64,000 nt of DNA from Aporhodopirellula rubra. GTDB taxonomy: Bacteria > Planctomycetota > Planctomycetia > Pirellulales > Pirellulaceae. Each line of letters opens with the position of its first letter. The first letter of the stretch is position 1. This document shows positions 9,834 through 19,130 of this stretch, one piece after another. The stretch covers positions 124,001 to 188,000 of the forward strand of contig NZ_JACHXU010000014.1 of the NCBI RefSeq assembly GCF_014192335.1, read 5' to 3'. A program made the translations under genes and the position numbers. The notes beneath the pieces are model-generated. The model had not been told where the DNA came from. It ran no database searches and was given only the letters and a program-made list of their open reading frames with translations.

Positions 9834-10807
9834 CGCGCGACTCCCGATAGACGACGTGAGGCGCGATTCATGATTGCGGTTCCCAAGAGATTGACCAGCA
9901 ACGTGATCGCCATCAGGATCAATGCGGCGTACATCAACACGCCCTCTTCTTGCTTGCCGGCTTCGGGAAAGTTATTCGCCAGCAGAGCAGCCAGCGTGTT
10001 TGCGGGCGAAAAAAGCGAGAGGCTGACTTGGTTCGAATTGCCGACCAACATCGCTAATGCCATCGTCTCGCCCAACGCTCGGCCGAAACCGAGCACGAGT
10101 GCACCAAAGATGCCCGTTGCGGAGGTCGGAATGATCACCCCGACGATCGCCTCCCATCGGGTTGCTCCCAATCCGAACGCAGCCTCTTTGAGTTTGTGCG
10201 GCACCGAACTGATCGCATCGCGCGACACCGCCGAGATCGTCGGCAGTACCATGATCGACAACACCATCGCTGCGGGCAGCATGCCCGGACCGCTCAATGA
10301 TGTTTCAAAGAATGGGATCCAACCGAGGTGTTCGTGAATCCAGTTCGCCGTGGGGCGAATCGCCGGGATGACGACATAGATGCCCCACAATCCGTAGACC
10401 ACGCTGGGGATCGCGGCCAACAACTCGACAATGTTCTTAAACACCAACTCCAACTTGGGAGACAGAAAGTCTTGGGTGAGAAAGATGGCGATCGAGACGC
10501 CAAAGAAGCCGCCGATCATCAACGCCAATATGGCGCTGTAGAGTGTGCCCCAAATTTCCGGAAACACGCCAAACTCGCCACGGTTGGCATCCCAGGTCGT
10601 GCCGGTGATGAATCCGACGCCATACTCTTTGACCGCGGGCGCCGCTTTTCCGGCGATCTCATACAGAATGTACAAGACCAGGAAAATGGTCATCCAGGAG
10701 AACATGTACGTCATTCCCCGGAAGGTACGGTCGCCCGCAACGTCGAGACTCGAAGGAGGTGATGCAACCGAATCGGTCGGAACATCACCCTCCAAAGTAA
10801 TAGCCAT
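9830..10807 (-). CDS. pstC: phosphate ABC transporter permease PstC
   Basis: Second permease subunit, 325 residues, with six predicted membrane segments and the coupling motif LGATRWEAIVGVIIPTSATG. It begins at ATG 10807, 52 bases after the stop of pstS, and overlaps pstA by four bases. The region before the first membrane segment is slightly extended (about 30 residues). It acts with PstA and PstB in phosphate uptake when phosphate is scarce. Confidence 0.95.
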   Translation of the reverse strand: MAITLEGDVPTDSVASPPSSLDVAGDRTFRGMTYMFSWMTIFLVLYILYEIAGKAAPAVKEYGVGFITGTTWDANRGEFGVFPEIWGTLYSAILALMIGGFFGVSIAIFLTQDFLSPKLELVFKNIVELLAAIPSVVYGLWGIYVVIPAIRPTANWIHEHLGWIPFFETSLSGPGMLPAAMVLSIMVLPTISAVSRDAISSVPHKLKEAAFGLGATRWEAIVGVIIPTSATGIFGALVLGFGRALGETMALAMLVGNSNQVSLSLFSPANTLAALLANNFPEAGKQEEGVLMYAALILMAITLLVNLLGTAIMNRASRRLSGVAR

Positions 10808-10859
10808 TAATAAACCGTTTTATCGCGTAGCGTGGCGAGCGTCGTGGGGAGACAATCAA

Positions 10860-11930
10860 CTACTGAATGTTATCCAACGCAGCGGTCACTTTTTCGACGA
10901 CGTTTTCAGGAAGCGGCACGTATCCCATTTCGTCGCTGATCTTTTGGCCTTCGGTCAAGCAATAACGCACGGCGTTCTTGAGGACTTCGGCCTTCTTCGG
11001 ATCGTCGTACTTCTTGTAGCACAGCAACCATGTGTAAGAAACGATTGGGTAGGCGTCTTCGCCTTCGGGATCGGGCAACCAGGCTCGAAGGTCTTCAGGC
11101 ATCTTGACGTTGGCCAAGGCAGCCTGACCGCTCTCGAGCGACGGTTGGATGAACTTGCCCGATTGGTTTTCGAGGCTGACCATTGGGATCTTGGTCAACT
11201 TGGCATAGCCGTACTCGATGTATCCGATCGCACCTGGGGTTTGTTTGATCGTTGCGGTGACGCCGTCGTTCTTAGGTGCGGCGATGAACTTGTCGCTGTT
11301 CGGCCAAACCACCGTCTTCCCGGTACCCGGACCGTTCTTCCACTCTTCGCTGATCGTGCTGAGGTGTTGAGTGAACACGTAGGTAGTTCCGCTGCTGTCG
11401 GCACGACGGGCAACGGTGATGTCCATCTCAGGAAGATCGATGCCTTCGTTCGTTTTCACGATCGCGGGATCATTCCACTTCGTGATTTTGCCGAGCAAGA
11501 TTCCGACGTAGGCTTCGCGTGAGAGTTTCAGTCCGTCAACGCCTTCGAGGTTGTATGCCAACACGACTTCGCCGGCGGTCATTGGCAACAGTTGAACGCC
11601 CTTGTCGACCTGGGCAATTTCGTCGTCCTTCATTGCCGCGTCGCTGGCGCCGAAGTCGGTGGTGCCGTTGATGAAGTCTTTGATGCCCGCACCGCTACCT
11701 TTGGCCTGGTAATCGATTTTTACGCCATCGGTGCTCTCGCTGTATTCTTTGAACCAACGGTCGTAGAGCGGGTAAGGGAAACTCGCGCCGGAACCGGTCA
11801 GTTTGACGTTTTCGGTCGATGCCGGCATATCGCCGGATCCATCGGGATCGGTCGAGGTGTTCGATGAACTGCAGCCGACGAACAGAGCCGCCATGCATGC
11901 GAGTAGGAGTGGCGAGGTTGCTTTGGACAT
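10860..11930 (-). CDS. pstS: phosphate-binding lipoprotein PstS
   Basis: Substrate-binding protein of the Pst importer, 356 residues. The N-terminus has a lipoprotein signal with lipobox LFVGC, so it should be anchored to a membrane by Cys19. The binding fold begins with TGSGASFPYPLYDRW and includes GSGAGIKDFINGTTDFGASD, the usual phosphate-binding loops. ATG 11930 is chosen over an upstream TTG at 11999 because it starts the signal sequence directly. It is the first gene of the operon, so the operon promoter should lie right of 11930. A convincing Pho box was not found there. Confidence 0.95.
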   Translation of the reverse strand: MSKATSPLLLACMAALFVGCSSSNTSTDPDGSGDMPASTENVKLTGSGASFPYPLYDRWFKEYSESTDGVKIDYQAKGSGAGIKDFINGTTDFGASDAAMKDDEIAQVDKGVQLLPMTAGEVVLAYNLEGVDGLKLSREAYVGILLGKITKWNDPAIVKTNEGIDLPEMDITVARRADSSGTTYVFTQHLSTISEEWKNGPGTGKTVVWPNSDKFIAAPKNDGVTATIKQTPGAIGYIEYGYAKLTKIPMVSLENQSGKFIQPSLESGQAALANVKMPEDLRAWLPDPEGEDAYPIVSYTWLLCYKKYDDPKKAEVLKNAVRYCLTEGQKISDEMGYVPLPENVVEKVTAALDNIQ

Positions 11931-12462
11931 GTTGGTTTGCTCCGCACTGGGGGGTGATGCTAAGGCGGCATTATCAACAGCGATCCTTTTTCGTTGCAAT
12001 TACTTAACTCCGTGATACGGCTGCATTTGACCAAGCTTAATTGCATCTTCACATTCTCCTCGCATGCCTCGGAGAGGTTTGACAGTCGGGCAATATCTAT
12101 GGCCCGATTGACTCCCACGAAGACTCAATGATGTCATCACGCGAGGATGCCATACGACCGTTGCCGTAGGGCGGCGCGGTCCGAGTGGTGTCTTCACCTG
12201 CGGAAGTTTTGCAAGGATGGTTTCGCCGACTTTATAGGGCGAGGAGAGCGGGAACTGTCACGTTGGTCGGCGCTGTGGTGCGAACGAAACTGGAGGAGCC
12301 TCACGGTCGGCGCGCCGCGAGGACGATCGCGACGGCGGATTCACACGAAAAATTTTTGACTTTCGTGAGCCGCCGGGATGGCGAAATCCCATGTAGTGAA
12401 TAGATCGGCCCCACCTTCTTGTGCCGACGACTCCACCCACCTTTCACGAAAAGGATTCAATC
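11931..12462. other. divergent intergenic region, no gene seen
   Basis: This 532-base spacer separates the leftward pst operon from the rightward small secreted gene and must hold promoters for both. Short ORFs in it show no family likeness. A single CTGTCA half-site on the minus strand at 12079-12084 has no second half at the spacing of a Pho box, so no regulatory site is claimed. Confidence 0.5.
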
Positions 12463-12861
12463 ATGAAGTTGCTTGCCATTTTGATCGCCGGTGCTGTTTG
12501 TTTCGCAGGGACCGCGAAGGCCGACTACCCCCACTTCCACCGTTTCCACGGTGGATTCGTGACGCCGAATCAAATCTCAGGTTTCAACCCGGCAACCGGG
12601 GGAATCCACACTCACAACACGCAAATCAACGACAGCGCGTTCGACTGGAATCGAAACGGGAGTCGTTTCAACGGAACTCAGCGTTATGTGGTCCGACCCG
12701 TCTACGACCAATGGGGGCGGCAAATCGGCGTCAAGAGCGGCATGGTTTGGAATAACAGCGTGACCGGACAGGAACATGGGAATCTACAGAGTCACACGAG
12801 CAATGGGCTCGGCGGAGTGCACACTCAGAACCATTTCTACTCCGCCCCGCCCCGACAATAG
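12463..12861 (+). CDS. small secreted His/Asn/Gly-rich protein
   Basis: A 132-residue protein with a clear signal peptide (MKLLAILIAGAVCFAGTAKA) and a mature part rich in His, Asn and Gly. There is a short conserved-looking centre, RYVVRPVYDQWGRQIGVKSG. No catalytic motif is visible. ATG 12463 is preceded by AAAAGG at good spacing, one of the few clear ribosome binding sites in the window; the upstream frame is rejected for that reason. It is monocistronic. The His clusters could bind metal, but that is only a guess. Confidence 0.75.
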   Translation: MKLLAILIAGAVCFAGTAKADYPHFHRFHGGFVTPNQISGFNPATGGIHTHNTQINDSAFDWNRNGSRFNGTQRYVVRPVYDQWGRQIGVKSGMVWNNSVTGQEHGNLQSHTSNGLGGVHTQNHFYSAPPRQ

Positions 12862-13083
12862 GTGGCCGTGCCGGAGATGCTAATCGCGACCGCGCCCCAA
12901 TCGACATGTTGGGGCGCGGAAGCAAGGTCGCTAAGTCGGGAAGGTCACCGACGGCACGGCATCTGACGCCGCTCTTGGCGAGTTTCGCTCTCCAAATACT
13001 GAGGTTTCTCAGTTCGATTTCCGCCGAGCAGACGGACTCGCCTGTTCTCCTCTCTGTCATTCGTTCGCCAATGGAAATTTCGC

Positions 13084-13713
13084 ATGTCTGTTGAACTCGA
13101 AAAATCGAATCCTTGTATTTCAATCGAAGACGAGACCATCGATTGGATCCGCCAACTCGAAGCGGGCGATCAAGTCGCTGCGGCTAAGATCTGGGATGCC
13201 TATGCACCAAGGCTTCAGGCGTACGCGCGGCGAAAGCTCGACGGGATGCCGTGCCGCGACAGCGACGAGGAAGATGTTGTGGTCAGCGCGATGAACAGCT
13301 TTTTCCGTGCGGCGCGAGACGGACGCATGCGACCGCAAAACGGCAGCGAACTCTGGAAACTGTTGGCGACGTTCACCGTTCGCAAGGCCTCAACACGCCT
13401 GCGACAATATTACGCAAAGAAACGAGGCGGCGGCTTGGTGCGAGGTGAATCGGTGTTCATCAATCCGAGCGAACCGACAAATGCGTCGCCGGGATTGTCG
13501 CAAATCACTGCGGACGAGGAGGTCCCGGAACTGATCGACGAACTGCTCGCTCTGTGCGAGACTCGGTTGGGGGAATTACCCAACGCGTTGCTTCGGCAAA
13601 TCGCATCTTTGAGGCTGCAGGGATACGAAACCAACGAAATCGCGGAGGCGGTCGAATGCAGCCCCGCGACGGTAAAACGCAAGCTCGCGGCGATTCGCGA
13701 ACAGTGGACGTGA
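13084..13713 (+). CDS. ECF-family RNA polymerase sigma factor (planctomycete type)
   Basis: A 209-residue alternative sigma factor. Region 2 lies at about residues 20-100 (AAKIWDAYAPRLQAYARRKL, then DSDEEDVVVSAMNSFFRAA), and region 4 at about 150-209 with the helix-turn-helix GYETNEIAEAVECSPATVKR. The layout fits the Sigma70-ECF group common in planctomycetes. It directs RNA polymerase to a small promoter set, unknown here. No anti-sigma factor or kinase is adjacent, so its control is unclear. ATG 13084 is the first in-frame start. Confidence 0.88.
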   Translation: MSVELEKSNPCISIEDETIDWIRQLEAGDQVAAAKIWDAYAPRLQAYARRKLDGMPCRDSDEEDVVVSAMNSFFRAARDGRMRPQNGSELWKLLATFTVRKASTRLRQYYAKKRGGGLVRGESVFINPSEPTNASPGLSQITADEEVPELIDELLALCETRLGELPNALLRQIASLRLQGYETNEIAEAVECSPATVKRKLAAIREQWT

Positions 13714-13949
13714 GTCTGTTTGTTTGCGTCGGCGTATTGGTATGGTCCGGTCAGACACGATTCGCATCGTCTATTGAGCACGCGATTCCGCGAGTCGCTG
13801 GGGCACGGTGTCGACACCGTGGCGACGCGTTGGCTGTATGGGGAAATGGCGATTTGGCGTATACTCAGGTTCCGGCGACGGGATCGAGCGTGCCCTTCCT
13901 CACTGCACGCAGTCCCTTCACCTCATCGTTGGGCACCTCGAGAGAAACA

Positions 13950-14141
13950 ATGGAACAATTCAAAGGTTTGTGGCGCGACACCAAATTCGTTTGGATCGGC
14001 TTCGTTGCGATGACGTTGGCGATCGCAATTTTTGGCTCGTGGTACTACCTGTTGCTTTTGCCATGCCTGCCGGTTTCGTTCGTTTACTTTGCATTTATTC
14101 GGTACGACGAAGAAGGTAATGAAAAAGGCGATTTTACCTGA
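13950..14141 (+). CDS. small two-helix membrane protein
   Basis: A 63-residue ORF starting at ATG 13950, with AGAGAAAC upstream as a possible weak ribosome site. It reads a short polar N-terminus (MEQFKGLWRDTKFVW), two hydrophobic segments separated by a Tyr-Tyr turn, and an acidic tail (IRYDEEGNEKGDFT). The hydrophobic pattern and charged tail suggest a real small membrane protein; no family is known to me. The longer frame upstream of this ATG overlaps the sigma factor gene and looks non-coding. Confidence 0.55.
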   Translation: MEQFKGLWRDTKFVWIGFVAMTLAIAIFGSWYYLLLLPCLPVSFVYFAFIRYDEEGNEKGDFT

Positions 14142-14604
14142 TCGGTTCGGCGGGCACTGAACGGGACCGGGACGTCGTACCGGCGTTCTCGCAGTGCTGA
14201 CATGTTCGCTCTTAAAAAATTCTTACGCGTATCTGCCGGGGCTCGCTCTTCTGTCGTGCTGGTCTCTGAGTCGGTCTGACTTGTTTTTCTCACGTCGATT
14301 TTGTCGTCCCGTTCGGCCGGTGTGCGCACTCTTTCTGCCAGGGTCGCCGACGCGCACGAAAAGGGGGACACGAACGTTCCATGTGACAACCGGGCTCGTT
14401 TCTGAGGCGAGTGAAAGCGGCGTGGTGAACGGGCGATGCCATCACGGTATGGGATCCGAAAATATCCTTGTCGAGGCGGTAGCGTTTTTCGAGGCGTTTG
14501 ATATCCGACCCGGCGGATGTCAAGCCAAATTGTTGAGCTACAATTGCACCTGCTTCGGTACCGAGATGCAGATGTCTCGGTCGCTTCCCCTCGAAAAGAA
14601 TGTC

Positions 14605-16164
14605 ATGCGCCGCACCCTCACGTTAATCCTGTTCGTCGGATTTGCCTCGATCTTCGTACTTGGAAACGGTTCTCCCGCTCTCGCGCAATCTAAGAAGGCG
14701 TCAGAGAAAGCGGAAACCAAAGAAGGAGGCGAGAAGGACGCCGACGAGAGTGACGTTTCGGAGCCATCGGTGACTCACGGCACGGTCAAAATCGACGGCA
14801 AAGACGTGGCGTACACCGCGACGGCGGGCAAGATGGTGATGAAGGATGACGGCGGTGAAGAAAAGGCACACGTATTCTATGTCGCGTACAGCCTCGACGA
14901 TGCCGATGCGTCCAAGCGTCCCGTCACTTACTGCTTCAACGGTGGACCGGGATCGTCTTCGGTTTGGCTGCATTTGGGGATGCTCGGTCCACGGCGTATC
15001 AAACTCAATGATGATGCCAAACCGATTCGCCCACCTCACGAATTGATCGCCAACGAATTCTCATTGCTCGATAAGACCGATCTCGTATTTATCGATCCCG
15101 TTAGCACCGGTTTCAGCCGTCCGGCGAAGGGGCAGAACAAGAATCAATTTCATGGATACGACGAAGACCTTCGCAGCATCGGTAAATTCATTCACGATTA
15201 CACGACCAAATTCGGGCGTTGGGCGTCGCCGAAATTCTTGCTGGGCGAAAGCTACGGTGGATTAAGAGCGGCCGGACTCAGCGGAGAGCTACAGAACCGC
15301 TATCACATGTACCTCAACGGTATCGTGTTGGTTTCGGCCGTGGTTGATTTCCAAACCCTGCGAGCGGCGGGGAACAACGACATTGCCTATACGCTCTTCC
15401 TGCCTTCGTTCTCGGCGACGGCCTGGTATCACGACGCGTTGCCCGAACACCTGCAATCGCAAACCGTCGAGAAGGTTGTCGAAGAGGCAGAGCAGTTTGC
15501 AAAGGGTCCGTACATGCAAGCGTTGCTTGCCGGCGATTCGCTGCCGGACGAACAACGTAAACTGGTGACGGCTCGCATGTCAGAATTGACCGGGTTGTCA
15601 TCGGACTACATCGACCGCGCCAACCTGCGAGTCAACATGGGGCAGTTCGGCAAGGAGTTGCTGCGTTCGCGTCGCCGCGTTATCGGGCGTTTCGATGGTC
15701 GCTATACGGGAATCGACAGCGATCATGTCGGTGAATCGGCGGAGCATGACCCGAGTGCCTCGGCCGTGTTCGGTCCGTTTACGTCAGCGATGAACCAATA
15801 CCTGCGAGACGAATTGGAAGTCAACGAAGACCGCGTGTACGAAATTTTGACCTCGAAAGTACACCCGTGGGACTACAGCGAATTCGCCAACCGTTTCGTC
15901 GATGCGTCGGCCACTCTCCGTAAAGCGATGACCGACAATCCGTACCTGCGGGTCTACGCCGCATGTGGGTACTATGATCTGGCAACCCCTTCGTTTGCGA
16001 TGGAACACACCCGTGATCATCTGGGATTGCCGGCGGAGTTGCGAAGCAATTTCGAAATGGGGTTCTATCACGCCGGTCACATGATGTACGTCCACGAGCC
16101 GTCGTTGATCAAATTGCGAAAAGACTTGATCAAGTTCTACGACGCTGCACTCGGCGATGAATAG
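14605..16164 (+). CDS. secreted serine carboxypeptidase, family S10
   Basis: A 519-residue peptidase that would remove C-terminal amino acids from peptides outside the cytoplasm. After a signal peptide (ending near SPALAQ) comes a charged linker (about residues 30-55), then the S10 domain. The substrate-binding motif NGGPGSSS is clear; the catalytic triad is Ser216 in GESYGG, Asp458 in CGYYDLATP and His492 in YHAGHMMY. All are intact. ATG 14605 is chosen because it starts the signal peptide; the frame is open to 14194 but the upstream part looks non-coding. It stands alone, convergent with the FecR-LamG gene. The gap 14142-14604 shows no other gene. Confidence 0.92.
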   Translation: MRRTLTLILFVGFASIFVLGNGSPALAQSKKASEKAETKEGGEKDADESDVSEPSVTHGTVKIDGKDVAYTATAGKMVMKDDGGEEKAHVFYVAYSLDDADASKRPVTYCFNGGPGSSSVWLHLGMLGPRRIKLNDDAKPIRPPHELIANEFSLLDKTDLVFIDPVSTGFSRPAKGQNKNQFHGYDEDLRSIGKFIHDYTTKFGRWASPKFLLGESYGGLRAAGLSGELQNRYHMYLNGIVLVSAVVDFQTLRAAGNNDIAYTLFLPSFSATAWYHDALPEHLQSQTVEKVVEEAEQFAKGPYMQALLAGDSLPDEQRKLVTARMSELTGLSSDYIDRANLRVNMGQFGKELLRSRRRVIGRFDGRYTGIDSDHVGESAEHDPSASAVFGPFTSAMNQYLRDELEVNEDRVYEILTSKVHPWDYSEFANRFVDASATLRKAMTDNPYLRVYAACGYYDLATPSFAMEHTRDHLGLPAELRSNFEMGFYHAGHMMYVHEPSLIKLRKDLIKFYDAALGDE

Positions 16165-16275
16165 TCTGCGGCGTCGTTCGGTTCAACAGCGGTGACACAG
16201 AGCCAAGCGTTAACGCAGAGCCAAACCGTGACACAGGTCTGAACAGTACGTTCGTGGTGTGTCATGGTTAGAAAC

Positions 16276-18084
16276 TCAATCGATCGAATTTATCAACCGG
16301 TAGTGCTCCGCAATTTCTTCAGGCGTCAGAGCACGCCCGTAAACGGCAAACTCATCCATCGCTCCTGAGAACTGTCGCCAGGCTTCGTTCGCGGTCAGTT
16401 GTCCGACCACGATTTGGAAGTCACCCTCGCTGTTCACGCTGCCTTCGGGTAAGACGACCTGACGCACTTTCTGGCCATTGATGTGAATCTCCATCGCGTC
16501 AAAGGTTTTGACCGCGACGACGTGGTGCCACTGTCCGGGGACGCACATTCCTGGTGAGAACGCGTTTTTACCGATTTCGTATTCGCCGTTGGGTGGCGTG
16601 CGGTGGAGGAAACGCACGGCACCGGGTTCGTGGATCATGAAAGTGTCCGTGACGATCTCAATGACGTTGAGGAAGATTCGCGGGTCACGCCTCGATTCGG
16701 GGAAAATGCCCAAGCACGTCGCGTGCTGCAGATCATCGGGCTTCATCCAGAATTCGATCGAGTACGGATTCTCATTGAACGACTGCAACGCGTCGTCGGT
16801 CATCAGATAGCGTTTGACGTCGCTGCGTTGGAAGCGCACGTAGCCGTTCTCGATGCGAATGTTCTCGTTCGATTCACCTTGCCCGATTAAGCGAGCAAAG
16901 TGAGCGTCGCCCATTTCGTTTCGAACGCGTTCGGCGTTGTTCTCTTCGAAACGCCAGTAAACCAGTGGTTCATCGTCGCGAACTCGCGCGGCGTATTCGT
17001 ACGATAGCCCGAGCGCTGAGTCATCGTATCCCGAGATAATGGGAAGATCCTTCCCGCCGGACGCGACTTGTTGCAGTTCATCGTCGTCGCGATTCACTCG
17101 GACGCGTGAGGCTTCTTGAACGCGTTGGCTGGAGAGCGTGTTTCCGTCGTCGCCGATTAGCGAAAGCTCAACCTCGCCGCTGAGCACCTCGACTTCCGAG
17201 ACACCTGAAGGAGTCACGCGGACGCCGAATTCGGTACCGAGATCGACGATTGCCGCTTGAGGGGCGTTGATCACGAATCCTTGTGCCCGTTTCGGCACGT
17301 GAGCACTGACCGCGCCCGAGATCAGTGTGGCTGCTTCTTTGGAGTGAATCTGCAATTCGGCTGGACCGTCCAGGGCGACGACGGCGCCACTCATGAACTC
17401 CATCTGCACCGAACCTTGCGGCAACGTCAGCGTCCCCGCCGTGAGCCGACGGCCGACAGCGAGATTCGGACTGACGTTTCCATCCAATCGTACGACAACG
17501 GCCGCGATCGGCAATAATTCGTCTTTGCCATAACCGCTGACAAAAAGCTCTGCCTGTGTCTCGGTAGGCTGATCGTCGCTAGTGAGCGTGTTAGGCGAGG
17601 GCGGCACGGCGTCGGCGAGCTGATCATCGCGAGAGTCTTCGTGCGGGAGGAGTGCGACGTCGGCCCCTTTCTCACCACTGCGTGAGAGCGAAACCCAGAG
17701 TCCAGCCGAGAGCCCGCCGATGACCAGCACGAGAAAAGCCACGAGGTTTTGTAAGCCAAACGTTCCACCGGAGAAGATCGGTGAGATCCTCGGAGTCGAT
17801 TTAGTTTCGGTTGGTCGTTCAGGTTGTCTTGTCTCGCGTGGACCCGGACCAGGCAGGCGTTCGCTCAAATGGTTGATCGCATTCTCATCAACGGCTCCCC
17901 AGGCTTGCGTGAGTTCAGCGTGAAGTTGCAGATACGCTAGATAATGAGACTGTGTCTCGGGCGAACGTTGCAGGATCGTTGCGAGTTCCTGCTCTTCGTT
18001 GGTGTCTAGCCGGGATTCGACGAAACGCGGCAGCAACTCGTTGAGACGTTGAAAATCGTCCGAGTGTTGTGGACGCGTATTCAT
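16276..18084 (-). CDS. FecR-domain / LamG-domain membrane protein, likely anti-sigma partner
   Basis: A 602-residue protein. The N-terminus (about 1-70) resembles the cytoplasmic sigma-binding part of FecR-type regulators. One membrane segment (about 113-135, LVAFLVLVIGGLSAG) leads to an outside FecR domain (about 200-330, with LIGDDG and TEFGVRVTPSGVSEVEVLSG). A C-terminal LamG/concanavalin-like domain (about 380-595) starts at EPLVYWRFEEN and includes YSIEFWMKP. LamG domains commonly bind carbohydrates. The gene overlaps the upstream ECF sigma gene by four bases (ATGA), so the pair is probably a signalling unit in which an outside ligand controls the sigma factor; this is inferred from context. 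Confidence 0.87.
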   Translation of the reverse strand: MNTRPQHSDDFQRLNELLPRFVESRLDTNEEQELATILQRSPETQSHYLAYLQLHAELTQAWGAVDENAINHLSERLPGPGPRETRQPERPTETKSTPRISPIFSGGTFGLQNLVAFLVLVIGGLSAGLWVSLSRSGEKGADVALLPHEDSRDDQLADAVPPSPNTLTSDDQPTETQAELFVSGYGKDELLPIAAVVVRLDGNVSPNLAVGRRLTAGTLTLPQGSVQMEFMSGAVVALDGPAELQIHSKEAATLISGAVSAHVPKRAQGFVINAPQAAIVDLGTEFGVRVTPSGVSEVEVLSGEVELSLIGDDGNTLSSQRVQEASRVRVNRDDDELQQVASGGKDLPIISGYDDSALGLSYEYAARVRDDEPLVYWRFEENNAERVRNEMGDAHFARLIGQGESNENIRIENGYVRFQRSDVKRYLMTDDALQSFNENPYSIEFWMKPDDLQHATCLGIFPESRRDPRIFLNVIEIVTDTFMIHEPGAVRFLHRTPPNGEYEIGKNAFSPGMCVPGQWHHVVAVKTFDAMEIHINGQKVRQVVLPEGSVNSEGDFQIVVGQLTANEAWRQFSGAMDEFAVYGRALTPEEIAEHYRLINSID

Positions 18085-18632
18085 CGTGGGGGCTCGGTGG
18101 AAAGTTTTGATTCGACACAGGTCAGCAGTTTTTCTCGAACGCGGTGCAGCATCAGGCTGACGGCGTTGGCTGATTTATCCAGTTCGCCGGCGATCGCCTT
18201 CACCGAGAGCGACTCCGCGTAACGTTGAATGACCAGTTTGCGTTGCACGGGCATCAGGCTCACTAAGCACTCTTGAAGTGCGGTCTCGCGGAGGCGGCAG
18301 ACTTCGTTGGTGAACATTTCCGAATCCAAGCGATCCAGAGACGCGGCGAGGTCGGCGGGGAAAACCAATCGATCGCGTGACTGCCGTTTGCGAAATGCCA
18401 TGGTTTGATAGCGGGCGATCGTGAAAGCCCAGGCCATGAAATCTGTTCCTTCGTCAAACTTATTGGCGTCGCGACAGATAACCAGATTGACCTCCTGCAG
18501 GACTTCGTGAGCGTGGTCCGGGTTGCCCAATCGTTTCAGCAAAAAACTGAGCAGACGTGGCTGCGCCTCGGTGAGTCGTAGCACCCACTCGGTGGTGAGT
18601 TCGATCTTTTCGGGAGGGGTGTCTCTAGCCAT
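18081..18632 (-). CDS. ECF sigma factor paired with FecR-LamG protein
   Basis: A 183-residue sigma factor. Region 2 includes AHEVLQEVNLVICRDANKF and FMAWAFTIARYQTMAFRKR; region 4 includes VIQRYAESLSVKAIAGELDK and SANAVSLMLHRVREKL. It belongs to the Rhodopirellula/Verrucomicrobium type of ECF factors that sit in front of FecR-LamG genes. ATG 18632 is the start; the stop overlaps the downstream FecR gene by four bases. It is transcribed away from the lipoprotein/DUF1559 pair, and the shared 196-base spacer at 18633-18828 should hold both promoters. Confidence 0.9.
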   Translation of the reverse strand: MARDTPPEKIELTTEWVLRLTEAQPRLLSFLLKRLGNPDHAHEVLQEVNLVICRDANKFDEGTDFMAWAFTIARYQTMAFRKRQSRDRLVFPADLAASLDRLDSEMFTNEVCRLRETALQECLVSLMPVQRKLVIQRYAESLSVKAIAGELDKSANAVSLMLHRVREKLLTCVESKLSTEPPR

Positions 18633-18828
18633 GGCATCCTATTGATAGCGTGAGGAGGCGAAATCTTTCACGAAAAGCGAACGTTATCGAAAAATAGAAA
18701 AAACGTAATTTGAGCCCGAAAGATTCGAAAAGACCAGGCTATTTCCACCCACATACTTCAGCGGGCTTTTCCTACACCTTGTTTCGCTTGCCCCTGTTTC
18801 ATTTCTAGTATCGCAAAGGTTTTGATTG

Positions 18829-18999
18829 ATGCCCAAACGCATTGTATTTGCCGTTTTCGTTTCGTTGGTTGCGTTTGCCGGTCTAGGGGTGACGGGATGC
18901 TCGGAGCCACAAAACGAGGTGATCGACCAGTCGTCGTTCGATCAGACGGCCCGCGAAGATTACGAAGCTGCCATGAACACGCCGGCGGACGGAATTTGA
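18829..18999 (+). CDS. small lipoprotein
   Basis: A 56-residue ORF: Met, basic n-region (PKRI), a hydrophobic stretch, then the lipobox VTGC at residues 21-24, giving a mature peptide of about 33 residues (CSEPQNEVIDQ onward, acidic). AAAGG upstream of ATG 18829 serves as ribosome site. Very short lipoproteins of this kind often accompany DUF1559 genes in planctomycetes; here the DUF1559 gene follows 131 bases downstream. Function unknown; the lipobox is the main evidence. Confidence 0.8.
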   Translation: MPKRIVFAVFVSLVAFAGLGVTGCSEPQNEVIDQSSFDQTAREDYEAAMNTPADGI

Positions 19000-19130
19000 T
19001 TTCTCTGGTGGGGCATCGTGTTCGGCTTTTGTATGTAACTTCGCTGGCGTTCGGCGAAGTTCTCACGCCTGTTTGGGTGTGTTTTTTAGTGATTCTTTTC
19101 TGTTTAAGTTTCTAGTTTTGTGAGTGTATC

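Noticed and set aside
12079-12084. Possible Pho box upstream of pstS
   Set aside because: Only one CTGTCA half-site is present, with no second half at the right spacing.
14194-14604. N-terminal extension of the S10 carboxypeptidase frame
   Set aside because: A normal signal peptide starts at ATG 14605; the upstream translation is Cys/Arg/Ser-rich without family likeness.
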